Assembly (NCBI GenBank): GCA_021827245.1
Contig: JAKAWN010000110.1
Span: 1 to 16,844 of the forward strand
Direction of reading: 5' to 3'
Length of the DNA stretch: 16,844 bases
From: Acidobacteriota bacterium
GTDB lineage: Bacteria; Acidobacteriota; Terriglobia; UBA7540
The notes beneath the pieces were generated by a model. It worked only from the letters and a program-made list of their open reading frames with translations, did not search any database and was not told the DNA's origin. Of this stretch, positions 6,994-14,369 are shown piece by piece. Every line of letters begins with the position of its first letter. Position 1 is the stretch's first letter. Both the position numbers and the translations under genes were made by a program.

Positions 6994-9153
6994 TTACTGA
7001 CGCCCGGTCGATACGGATTCGCCCGCGAGGGCGAACGACATGGGGGCAGGTGCAACATATCCATTCCACCTGCGGAGGATCTTCCCGTTCTTACCAATCA
7101 GAAAGGTCGTCGGCAGATAGACCACGGAATATTGCCTGGCGGTAAACCCTTTCGCATCGCGAAGCACCGGAATATGCTGCAAATGCCAATCAAGGCTCAG
7201 GTTGAACAGTGGACGGCGGCTCGCCATGCGGGATGGATATCGCCGGCAAGCCCCGATAATCAAAACCGCAACCCCTTGGGACCGGTACTGCCGACTCATA
7301 CTCTTCAGAACCACCACCTGCGCCTTTGACTCCGTGGGTTTGAGCCCCATGCCGATAAGCGAGTTGGCGTCGACAAAAGAAAGCAGGAGGGCTTGATGCT
7401 TGCTCAGCAAACCATGAAGGTTCAACTGGCCGCCACTCGCGGCGGGCAGATCAAACTGCGGTGCCGAGTCTCCAGTCTCAACCTCGGAAGACTCGGACGC
7501 TCGCAGTTGGTTTGCACCAATGTTAATGGGCCCCGTCACTGGCAAGGGATTGCCGAAGAAATCGTGCTTGCCCATATCGGCCAGCCTTACACCCTGGCCT
7601 TCGGCTGGCGAGTCCGGCAGCAAAGTGAACTCCTGGATGGGACGGGCTACGGAGTGAGACGTAGGGTCTGCAATCATCGGGTTGGCATATTGAGAGTGCA
7701 GATCCTCACCTGTAGCTCGCTGCCACGCCCGCAACGAGGAAAATACGTTGCTTTTTTTTCGCCACCGAGGCGTATCCGTTCCTGTATACCAGAAGAGATT
7801 GTGGTCCATTTTGAAAACGTCCGCTGCAGCAGGCTCATATTCTTCCATATCTGGAACAGATGAGTAAATGATGTTATTGAAGAAACCATCCGGAGCGGCA
7901 GGATCAAACACAGCCTTGGCAAAGAGTGCATAGGCCGGCCGCGAAGGGTTCCAATAAGAGGTGTTGTTGTAAATCAGGGCATCCCGAATCGTACCGCCTT
8001 TCCAGGTATACACAAAAAAGTCGCCTTGGTAGGCGAGTGAGGCCGCTCTACCGTCATTTGAGCAGATGTTGTAACGAACGACGGTGTTGACATTCGTGTC
8101 TTTTCCGTCCGCTCCAAAAACCGCGATGCAGTAGCCGTCGGCATTGTGGGCATAATTGTATTGAATAGTGACGTCGTGATTGAAATAGTCGCTATCGTAA
8201 GCTGCTCCATCATGGAGGCTGCCGGGCGTGTGTGTGTCATAGGCCTCGTTGTATTGCACTACGCAGTGATCGCAATCCCAATTCCAGATCGCGTTAGGGG
8301 TGCCAATGCTGGTAACGGGAGTGAGACCTATTCGATAGGCCACCGAGTTCTCAATCAGTGCATTCTTGGTCTCGTGGATGACGATTCCGTCTCCCCCAAC
8401 ATCGTGCACGGTGGAGTAGCGAACCGTTATGTTTTTGCCTTTGGGTCCGGTGGGGCCTGCGAATCGTGCTCCATCGATGTAAATCCCAGCCCACTGGGTG
8501 GTTCTAAATGCCGTGACTCCATCCACCAGGATGTCTTCGAATAGCGCGCCCTTTGCCTGGGGATGAAAAACAATGAGACCGCTGTCTTTTTGGGTTGGAG
8601 TTCCTGTCACGTCATGCACGACAACCTGGCTCAGATCAATATGGCGTATCACTGAGTTCGGATGATCGCCGGTAATCCAGATGCCGTAAGGGTCTCCCCC
8701 GGCGGTCTCGATGTGGCTGACCCGCCAGTAGCTCTGGTTTTTTAACTCGAGAGCTGCGTGATGCTTTCCAGCACGGATCAGAGGAAGCCTTCCAGTCCCG
8801 TAGGCGGAAAGGGTGATAACTGCTCCTTCTGTTCCGGAACCACGAGGACGAAGTTCGCCGTCACAAACGCTCCCCCGAGCCAGAAAGATGGCATCGCCCT
8901 GGCGGAAGACCATCTTGTTGACACGGTTGAGAGTCTTCCAGGGATTGGCAGCCGACGTTCCGCTGTTCTCGTCATTTCCGCTTTTGCAGTTGAGGTAATA
9001 GCCGGTGCCGAAAGCTCGCGGCAATGCTATGCATGTAAGCACGGTTGAAATCAAAATGAGAAGCATACATCTACGAATCCAAAGTGGCGATTTTGCCAGC
9101 ACGCTTCCCCCACTTTTTGAGGACAGATGGTGAAATCCAGTTGGATACTCCAT
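6994..9153 (-). CDS. Secreted right-handed beta-helix protein fused to a cysteine-less redoxin domain
   Basis: The ATG at 9153 gives 719 aa. A GTG at 9102 with GGGGG just upstream would start right before a normal signal peptide (KSPLWIRRC then LLILISTVLTCIAL), so the true start is uncertain. Residues about 50-550 are a parallel beta-helix of the pectate-lyase-like type: an entry segment (YYLNCKSGNDENSGTSAANPWKT style) and many N-x-V/I rungs such as IQYNYAHN, VRYNICSN and IYNNTSY. Such proteins are usually polysaccharide lyases or hydrolases, but I cannot assign a CAZy family or catalytic residues. Residues about 562-705 match a TlpA/AhpC-type thioredoxin fold (SAPQFDLPAASG opening, cis-proline P681 in YLPTTFLIGKNGKI). 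The CxxC expected near 593-602 is absent, so redox activity is unlikely. It sits 80 bases after GH16 and 146 before GH50 on the same strand. Confidence 0.82.
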   Translation of the reverse strand: MEYPTGFHHLSSKSGGSVLAKSPLWIRRCMLLILISTVLTCIALPRAFGTGYYLNCKSGNDENSGTSAANPWKTLNRVNKMVFRQGDAIFLARGSVCDGELRPRGSGTEGAVITLSAYGTGRLPLIRAGKHHAALELKNQSYWRVSHIETAGGDPYGIWITGDHPNSVIRHIDLSQVVVHDVTGTPTQKDSGLIVFHPQAKGALFEDILVDGVTAFRTTQWAGIYIDGARFAGPTGPKGKNITVRYSTVHDVGGDGIVIHETKNALIENSVAYRIGLTPVTSIGTPNAIWNWDCDHCVVQYNEAYDTHTPGSLHDGAAYDSDYFNHDVTIQYNYAHNADGYCIAVFGADGKDTNVNTVVRYNICSNDGRAASLAYQGDFFVYTWKGGTIRDALIYNNTSYWNPSRPAYALFAKAVFDPAAPDGFFNNIIYSSVPDMEEYEPAAADVFKMDHNLFWYTGTDTPRWRKKSNVFSSLRAWQRATGEDLHSQYANPMIADPTSHSVARPIQEFTLLPDSPAEGQGVRLADMGKHDFFGNPLPVTGPINIGANQLRASESSEVETGDSAPQFDLPAASGGQLNLHGLLSKHQALLLSFVDANSLIGMGLKPTESKAQVVVLKSMSRQYRSQGVAVLIIGACRRYPSRMASRRPLFNLSLDWHLQHIPVLRDAKGFTARQYSVVYLPTTFLIGKNGKILRRWNGYVAPAPMSFALAGESVSTGRQ

Positions 9154-9233
9154 TTTTTATCCCAGTGATTTCGATCTCCCAAACCGGAAACCTGTCACCC
9201 CCAATGGCGATACTGTGAAGTCCAAGATCGCTG

Positions 9234-9767
9234 CTACAAGCGTTGCTGATAAACGCGCACGTAGTCCACGACCAACCGCGATGGGAAACGCGTGCGTTCC
9301 GGATTGCCGCCGGACTGGCCTCCTATAGCCTGGTTCAAAATCATGAAGGCCGGCTGATGGAACGGATTGAAGCCGTTGTAGCGAGGGTCGAGCGTGTGGG
9401 ATAAGTTAACGGACGTCATGAGCGCTCCATCAAGATAGAGATGGATGTAAGTCGGCGTCCATTCCATCGCCCAGAGGTGAAAGTTACCAGACCAATTTGG
9501 ATCGTGAAATTCCCTGATTGGCCTGAAGGTCGCAACCCAGTCCGCCGAGCTGTCGGCTTTCTGCCAGGCAACGTTGGCGTTCACGTGGCCGGCATAATAC
9601 TCCATGATGTCAATTTCGCCGCACGCAGGCCATGGCTTGGAGATTCCAACCGCCCCCCAGCCGGGCCAGATTCCCGACCGCGTGTCGATCCGGCCGCGCA
9701 TCACAAAATAGCCATATTGCCAATTGTGCAGACCGCGCGTCGTGAGGCTTGCCGACGTGTACCGGGG
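9234..9767 (-). CDS. GH16 glycoside hydrolase, 3' part of a frameshifted gene (catalytic half)
   Basis: This frame carries the C-terminal two thirds of a GH16 enzyme: RYTSASLTTRGLHNWQYGYF, then the catalytic EIDIME motif (nucleophile Glu at 9615-9617, acid/base Glu at 9600-9602), then the usual jelly-roll strands ending DYVRVYQ. GH16 enzymes are endo-acting beta-glycanases (laminarinases, agarases, porphyranases, carrageenases). The sequence resembles the laminarinase-like branch, yet the GH50/GH42 neighbours suggest a beta-galactan; substrate unresolved. The open frame extends upstream to 9893, but residues before 9767 are out-of-frame translation. There is no proper start, so as the sequence stands this half would not be made on its own. 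It is 80 bases upstream of the beta-helix gene. Confidence 0.85.
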   Translation of the reverse strand, partial: PRYTSASLTTRGLHNWQYGYFVMRGRIDTRSGIWPGWGAVGISKPWPACGEIDIMEYYAGHVNANVAWQKADSSADWVATFRPIREFHDPNWSGNFHLWAMEWTPTYIHLYLDGALMTSVNLSHTLDPRYNGFNPFHQPAFMILNQAIGGQSGGNPERTRFPSRLVVDYVRVYQQRL

Positions 9768-10102
9768 GCAGTTTGCCGGCCGAATCGCCAATCCCTGTTG
9801 CCTGGGCGGTAATTGGGATTGGGCACGGTCTGCCGACGGGCCTCGATGATCAGATTTCCGCCGGTACAGAAGGCATTCTGAGGCTGATACCATTGGAGCT
9901 CCTCATTCCGCACGAAACCGTGTTCGTATGTCCAGTTCTTTGGATTTGGCGCCCCCGCGTTGTTGAACTCATCGTGCCAAACCAAGCTGTACCCTTCCGG
10001 CACAGCATAGCCTGGGGCGTCCGATTCTGCCAACCCGGCCCGCACACTGGCGGCCGCGGCAACTGCCACCACACGATCGAGCGCACCGCGACGAGTGATC
10101 AT
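9701..10102 (-). CDS. GH16 glycoside hydrolase, 5' part of a frameshifted gene
   Basis: The ATG at 10102 follows AAGGAGG by 7 bases. Residues 1-26 look like a secretion signal, possibly Tat (ITRRGALDRV followed by VAVAAAASV). Then comes the GH16 N-terminal jelly-roll start: YSLVWHDEFN (38-47), NWTYEHG (56-62), GGNLIIEARR (81-90), YRPGNRDWR (98-106). Homology stops after about Ala112; the remaining 21 residues are frameshifted. Joining to the downstream frame by adding one base or removing two at 9764-9768 gives a 288-289 aa protein, a normal size for a single-domain GH16. The gene starts 380 bases after the receptor stop codon, with two strong stem-loops between. It is either a pseudogene or an intact gene with a sequence error. 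Confidence 0.83.
   Translation of the reverse strand: MITRRGALDRVVAVAAAASVRAGLAESDAPGYAVPEGYSLVWHDEFNNAGAPNPKNWTYEHGFVRNEELQWYQPQNAFCTGGNLIIEARRQTVPNPNYRPGNRDWRFGRQTAPGTRRQASRRAVCTIGNMAIL
9764..9768 (-). other. Frameshift point in the GH16 gene (five-G tract)
   Basis: The two halves of the GH16 protein switch frame at this run of five G on the plus strand (five C on the coding strand). Adding one base reads Gln-Thr-Ala-Pro-Arg-Tyr-Thr; removing two reads Gln-Thr-Ala-Arg-Tyr-Thr, which resembles the usual GH16 sequence more closely. Confidence 0.75.
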
Positions 10103-10133
10103 TGAAAAGCCTCCTTCTCATCGGGATTTGCCG

Positions 10134-10144
10134 TAATCCTGTTG
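10134..10144 (+). promoter_or_regulatory. TAATCCTGTTG motif upstream of GH16
   Basis: An exact copy of the 11-base motif found before GH50, here 32-42 bases upstream of the GH16 start codon and in the opposite orientation relative to the gene. Candidate operator. Confidence 0.25.
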
Positions 10145-10328
10145 AATTGCGCCATGAGCGTTCAGGGCTCGCGAACCGCCGGAATCTGGGCTATTTTTAC
10201 ATTTCTCTATATTTGACCCTTGCCGTGCCAAGCTGTCTTGTTCACCGTACAGGCCTCAATTCATTTGGAACCGAAGCGAACAACTTCACTGCCATTGAAT
10301 TTGCGGGCCGCGGGAACCAGGTGCAACC

Positions 10329-10353
10329 GTCTCCCATCAGACAGTTGGGAGAC
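10329..10353 (-). repeat. Perfect 8-bp stem-loop in the GH16 leader region
   Basis: GTCTCCCA and TGGGAGAC flank a 9-base loop. No T tract follows on either strand, so simple intrinsic termination is unlikely. It lies about 230 bases upstream of the GH16 start. It may be an operator or an RNA processing or stability element. Confidence 0.4.
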
Positions 10354-10417
10354 TGTGGCGGGTCTTGAAAGTTCGTATACCGTTTCTGTGCTTCCGGTCC
10401 TCTGGCAAGAAGGGGCC

Positions 10418-10454
10418 AGGATTAGGGCTCGGGGTCTACCGAATCCCTAATCCT
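10418..10454 (-). terminator. 10-bp stem-loop just after the receptor stop codon
   Basis: AGGATTAGGG and CCCTAATCCT are perfect complements, with a further 4-bp inner stem (TCGG/CCGA). It begins 28 bases after the receptor stop codon, the usual place for a terminator or mRNA-stabilising hairpin. On the minus strand the stem is followed by GGCCCCTTCTTG without a U run, so processing with partial read-through into GH16 is as likely as full termination. Confidence 0.45.
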
Positions 10455-10482
10455 CGCTTCATAACTCACCAAGATTAAGTTG

Positions 10483-13422
10483 TTACCAACTGAACCGCAG
10501 GCTGGCTTGGCCGACGCGATGCGTGCCTTGCACGCTTGTGACCTGGCCGAAGAGCGGGTCGGCAATGTTGGTGTCAGGATCGTTGAAGTAATGCCGGTTG
10601 AAAACGTCAAAGTACTCGATTCGAAATTGCGCCTTCAACCGCTCCTTGATGCTGAAATCTTTGGAGAGCTCGGCGTCCTCACTGGCCGATCCGAAGGTTT
10701 TCAGGCCGGCTACGTACGGTCCGGAATTACCGAACAATTGCCCCTTCGAGCTTGGGTTGGCGAAGCCGCTGGGATTGAAGTACATGTTTCCAGGATTAGC
10801 AAGGGTGTTTGGGTCGAAGTTGGAAGTGTTGAAGTGCGAGCTTAAGTCCGCGCTCTGTGCCACGTCGGAGTAGATCGCGGAGAACAGGCCCGGAATGGAA
10901 TCGCTCGAATCCACGGTCAATGGGGTTCCGGTGTAGTAACCAAGCACCGTACCTATTGTCCAGCCACTCACCAGCCCGTTCACCCAGTGCCCTCTATTCG
11001 AAAGGAATGCGCGGCCCTTGCCGAAGGGCAAGGAGTAAAGAACGTAGCCCTTCACAATACTCTGGTTGTAGGGCTGAATGTCGTTTGCCGCCGCGCTCAG
11101 GTCGTATATGTTCTGCAGCGCACTAGAGTAAGACCAGGTTTCCTGGAAGTTGCTACCCACCTCGCCGCCGTTGGGAATGAAGGTGGCCTGATTCCGGGCA
11201 AACGTGTAGCTCATGTCCATCGTCAGGCCGCGCGAAGTTCGGTGGTCTACTTCCGCCTGGAAGGCATTGTACTTCGACCACCCTAGAGGCGACCCCACAT
11301 TGAAGATCGGGCCCCATGTTACGGCCGCAACTTGCGGGAAGGGTGCGATAGCCTGGAAGGCGTAGCCCGAGAAGCCCTGGTAGGGATAGCGCACTCCGGC
11401 CGCTGCCGCGCTTGCCGGATCGCTGACCGAGTTCCATTCGGTGCCCATAGTCATCAGCTTGGTATAAGCGGAATTGGGCGCCTGGTTTTCCTGGAGCGTC
11501 CCATCCTTAAGATGGATACCCCGCGTACCCAGGTAGTTGAGCGTAAGACGAGTGTTGGGGGTGAGCTCCATTTGCACTCCCGCATTGATGACATTGTTGA
11601 TGGCCGGCAACAGGTCGTGCGGGTTCATGGTGACCATGCCCCAATTCATGTAGTTCGGGTCGAGCGTTCCGTATACGTTTTGGCCCGGATAGCCGTTGTC
11701 CCAATTGAAAGCCGGCGTGAAGTTGCTGGGTTCCAGAACTGCGTTCGTGGGGAAATATCCTGGAGCAAAGCCGTAGGGCACGCCTGACCACCAGTCGGTG
11801 CCATTCGGCAAATCGAACATGCTGTAACCCACGCGCGCCACCGCGCGGTGGGTAATCTTGTAGGCGATCCCGATTTGAGGAGCGAAATCCCACCAGTACT
11901 CCTTCGTTTCAAAGCTCTTGGAGCCGCCAGAGAGTTGCGTCGGGCTGGGACTAAGATAATCGACTATACCGGGCTCGCCGGTTGCAGAATTGACGTATGC
12001 CGTATTGAAGTTCGCCCAGCGCCCGTATTTTTCGTGATAAGGAAACGTGTAATTCCAGGCCAGCCCGTAGTTAACCGTCAGCCGATTGTTGACATGAAAG
12101 CTGTCGTGCGAGTATAGCGAGAACGATTTGCGCCGGCCGTAAAGCTGGGCAGGGATACCCATGTTGGCGCTTTGAACATCGCCCAACAGGAAGCTGGCAA
12201 AGCCAAAGCCCACATAAGGTGCGACTGCGCTGTTGGTGGGCATTCCAGTCTGGTCGTTACTGAAGTTGTACGTCATGCCTCCGCTGGGGCCGCCGGTATT
12301 CATCTGGAAAGCGCGCCACTCGCCGCCGAAAGTGAGCGTGTGACGCCCTTTCATCCATGTCAGATTGTCGTCCACAATGAAGCTCTCTGACATGGTAATG
12401 CCGGAGCTGCTGGCCCCAATAGTGTTTTCCCCGACCCCGTTCACGCTATTCCCGAAATTGACCACGATGGATGGACGAGTCGCGGTTGGAAACAAGCTGG
12501 AGGGCCAGTAGCCGACTTCGTTTGAATTCGGCAGGTCATCGTTTCCGAAACGCTCATAAGTCAAGGCGGCCACGTTGAAAACGTTCGGGGAGAAGATGTG
12601 AGTTTCGTTAAGGCGCCAGGCGCGGGTGGTAACAACCTGGAACCTGACTGCGCCGAGCGGGCCTCCATAGCCTGTGGGATCGAGCATGGAGAAGGGAGCA
12701 CGATGGGTATCATTGAGTTCGCGCGGCCGGTCTACCTTAATGAAGGAGCCTGCCATCCGATCCTTTGCGGAGAAATTTTCGTCCATCTTCAGGCTCCAAT
12801 TCTTCTGCGTAAAAACAGGATTATTGGTCGCCGTGGTCGTGTAGTTATCCGTTGTGCTCGGCGACATCGGCGCGTAATACTTCTGATAAAGCCCGAGCAA
12901 CTGCTCCGAAGTCTTACTGAAGCGGCTGGAAGGTATGATGTTACCGGGAAAGACTTCGCCTGGAGACGCCGGGTCGAAAATCATTCCCGTCACCAATGGC
13001 ACGGTGTTTCCAGCGGTATCCTGAACGTAAATGGGATTGTTGCTGGAATCAAGAATGGGCTTGCCGAGCAGCGCGCTGAAGTTGCCGTTCATAAAATCGT
13101 TAGTGGGAACCGTATCCTGGAGACCGGTGGGAGTGAAATCGCTCTGCTTCTCCCGCTCCCAGGCGAAGAAGAAGAAGGTCTTGTTCTTTCCGTTGTAAAC
13201 CTTGGGGATCCAGACCGGCCCGCCCACGGCGAAGTTTTCGTCATCGCGCCGGTTGCGCGCCCTTGGTAAGCCTTCAAAATTGTTCATCCACGAGTTAGCA
13301 TCCAGTGCTTCGTTTTGGAGGAAACCCTCCGCGCTGCCATGAAATTGGTTGGTTCCGGATTTTAGGTGAAACTCGAATGTCGAGCCGCCTGTGTACATGC
13401 CGGCCTGGCCACCCTGCCCCCC
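10483..13422 (-). CDS. Oar-like TonB-dependent receptor, 3' part (plug end and beta-barrel) of a frameshifted gene
   Basis: This frame encodes about 979 residues of outer-membrane receptor. It opens with the end of the plug (QGGQAGMYTGGSTFEFHLKS, then GTNQFHGSAEGF), a conserved stretch in Oar-like receptors, and continues as a long beta-barrel with many aromatic-rich strands, ending in SLRFSW; a terminal aromatic residue is typical of outer-membrane barrels. The frame stays open up to 13515, but the residues before 13422 are out of frame with the homologous protein. Joined to the 5' part the protein is 1196 aa, a normal length for acidobacterial Oar-like receptors. Such receptors are thought to move ligands, here presumably oligosaccharides, across the outer membrane using TonB. 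No SusD-like lipoprotein gene is next to it. GH16 follows after 380 bases. Confidence 0.9.
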   Translation of the reverse strand, partial: GGQGGQAGMYTGGSTFEFHLKSGTNQFHGSAEGFLQNEALDANSWMNNFEGLPRARNRRDDENFAVGGPVWIPKVYNGKNKTFFFFAWEREKQSDFTPTGLQDTVPTNDFMNGNFSALLGKPILDSSNNPIYVQDTAGNTVPLVTGMIFDPASPGEVFPGNIIPSSRFSKTSEQLLGLYQKYYAPMSPSTTDNYTTTATNNPVFTQKNWSLKMDENFSAKDRMAGSFIKVDRPRELNDTHRAPFSMLDPTGYGGPLGAVRFQVVTTRAWRLNETHIFSPNVFNVAALTYERFGNDDLPNSNEVGYWPSSLFPTATRPSIVVNFGNSVNGVGENTIGASSSGITMSESFIVDDNLTWMKGRHTLTFGGEWRAFQMNTGGPSGGMTYNFSNDQTGMPTNSAVAPYVGFGFASFLLGDVQSANMGIPAQLYGRRKSFSLYSHDSFHVNNRLTVNYGLAWNYTFPYHEKYGRWANFNTAYVNSATGEPGIVDYLSPSPTQLSGGSKSFETKEYWWDFAPQIGIAYKITHRAVARVGYSMFDLPNGTDWWSGVPYGFAPGYFPTNAVLEPSNFTPAFNWDNGYPGQNVYGTLDPNYMNWGMVTMNPHDLLPAINNVINAGVQMELTPNTRLTLNYLGTRGIHLKDGTLQENQAPNSAYTKLMTMGTEWNSVSDPASAAAAGVRYPYQGFSGYAFQAIAPFPQVAAVTWGPIFNVGSPLGWSKYNAFQAEVDHRTSRGLTMDMSYTFARNQATFIPNGGEVGSNFQETWSYSSALQNIYDLSAAANDIQPYNQSIVKGYVLYSLPFGKGRAFLSNRGHWVNGLVSGWTIGTVLGYYTGTPLTVDSSDSIPGLFSAIYSDVAQSADLSSHFNTSNFDPNTLANPGNMYFNPSGFANPSSKGQLFGNSGPYVAGLKTFGSASEDAELSKDFSIKERLKAQFRIEYFDVFNRHYFNDPDTNIADPLFGQVTSVQGTHRVGQASLRFSW

Positions 13423-14074
13423 CCGTATCGACCTTGAATTCCTGAACGGCTGCCATGGGAGGGTTGCTCTCGTCAAGCTCCCCAGTTTCCTGCTCATGCG
13501 AGAGCGTCCCGTCAATTAGAACTTGACTGCTGAAAGCCTGCTCTCCGGCAACATACGTTGTCCAAGTGTTCCCTTCGACCGATGGGACTGTGGCGATCGC
13601 GAATGCCTGTATGTCCCGGCCGCCACTGATGTTGAGCGGGAGCGCCTCGTATGCCCGGTTGGACATCGCGCCTCCCGTCTCGGTTGTCTGACTTTGCAGG
13701 ATGGGAGTGGCCGCCGTTACCTGGACGGACTGGGTGACCTGGCCAACCTTCATTGTGAGGTTGATTTCCGCCACTTGGCCGATGGTCAGCGTGATGCCCG
13801 TTCGAGCCATAGTCTGAAAACCGGTCTTCTTGAATGAAAGGCTGTAGTGTCCAATAGGCAAATCCATAACCCGATATATGCCGACACTATTGGTCACGCC
13901 CGAGAACTTCACACCCGTGTCCTGGTTAGCGGCTATAACCGAAACGCCGGGAATTACACCCCCACTTGGGTCGGTGATTGTGCCCATAATGGTAGCTCTT
14001 CCGAGCTGCGCCCAGGCGGGGACCGTGAAGACCATCAAAATAACAATGAATCCAAGCAAAGCTTTCGACCTCAT
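13295..14074 (-). CDS. Oar-like TonB-dependent receptor, 5' part (signal, regulatory domain, plug) of a frameshifted gene
   Basis: The ATG at 14074 is preceded by GGAGG at 8 bases. Residues 1-22 are a signal peptide ending PAWA. Residues about 24-108 are a carboxypeptidase-regulatory-like beta-sandwich (GTITDPSGGVIPGVSV, then GIYRVMDLPIGHYSLSFKKTGF). The plug begins near 113 (VTQSVQVTAATPILQ) and includes VLIDGT (185-190) and VQEFKVDTGG (210-219). Homology stops at the eight-G tract after Thr217; the last 40 codons before the stop are frameshifted. As it stands this would give a 259-aa truncated product without barrel, so no functional receptor. Removing one G restores the frame. It is the first large gene of the cluster and faces the divergent control region 14075-14629. 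Confidence 0.9.
   Translation of the reverse strand: MRSKALLGFIVILMVFTVPAWAQLGRATIMGTITDPSGGVIPGVSVIAANQDTGVKFSGVTNSVGIYRVMDLPIGHYSLSFKKTGFQTMARTGITLTIGQVAEINLTMKVGQVTQSVQVTAATPILQSQTTETGGAMSNRAYEALPLNISGGRDIQAFAIATVPSVEGNTWTTYVAGEQAFSSQVLIDGTLSHEQETGELDESNPPMAAVQEFKVDTGGAGWPGRHVHRRLDIRVSPKIRNQPISWQRGGFPPKRSTGC
13417..13424 (-). repeat. Eight-base homopolymer at the receptor frameshift
   Basis: There are eight C on the plus strand (eight G on the coding strand). Seven would keep the plug and barrel in one frame (Asp-Thr-Gly-Gly-Gln-Gly-Gly). The tract could be a sequencing error, a fixed mutation or a slippage-prone switch. Confidence 0.85.
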
Positions 14075-14142
14075 ATTGTCATCCTCCGCTCAACGATCCA
14101 AGCACGACGCACCGTCAAGTCAAGTTCTCCCGGCTGGAGCAG

Positions 14143-14259
14143 CTAGAAGAGCCCACCGACGCAGTGATGATAAAGCGGCTGGCCCCATGAAAAGGTAGCA
14201 ATCGCTATAACGAAAACCATGGCCATTAGCAAAATCTTCGGAATATCGCTTCCCTTCAC
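14143..14259 (-). CDS. Possible small single-span membrane protein upstream of the receptor
   Basis: From a GTG at 14259 the frame encodes 38 residues: a short polar start (VKGSDIPK), one hydrophobic span (ILLMAMVFVIAIATFSW) and a tail ending HHCVGGLF. The frame stays open further upstream, with another GTG at 14304 that would add a basic segment (VIERRGCQIRIGRRD). The ribosome binding sites are weak (GGCGGGA before 14259). It lies 68 bases before the receptor start on the same strand. No family is recognised. The membrane-like composition is the only support, and a chance ORF is quite possible. Confidence 0.3.
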   Translation of the reverse strand: MKGSDIPKILLMAMVFVIAIATFSWGQPLYHHCVGGLF

Positions 14260-14369
14260 GTCCCGCCGCCCGATCCGAATCTGACACCCTCTTCGCTCAA
14301 TCACTGGCTGCGGCCAGATGAAACTACCCGATAACTGTGCCCCCGTATCGCCTTGCGAGCCATATTTCA

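Larger units (their letters stand above)
10103..10482. other. 380-base intergenic stretch between the receptor and GH16
   Basis: No gene is convincing. The stretch holds two strong inverted repeats (10329-10353 and 10418-10454), an AT-rich patch around 10196-10218 and one copy of the TAATCCTGTTG motif. It would form the 3' untranslated region of the receptor and the leader of GH16. Confidence 0.5.

Noticed and set aside
7038..7475. Active thiol-disulfide oxidoreductase reading of the C-terminal domain of the beta-helix protein
   Set aside because: No CxxC or peroxidatic cysteine is present at the expected place; the single Cys in GACRRY is in a different strand context.
10180..10240. Sigma-70 promoter upstream of GH16 (TTGGCA and TATAGA on the minus strand)
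   Set aside because: The spacing between the two boxes is only 14 bases, too short for a normal promoter.
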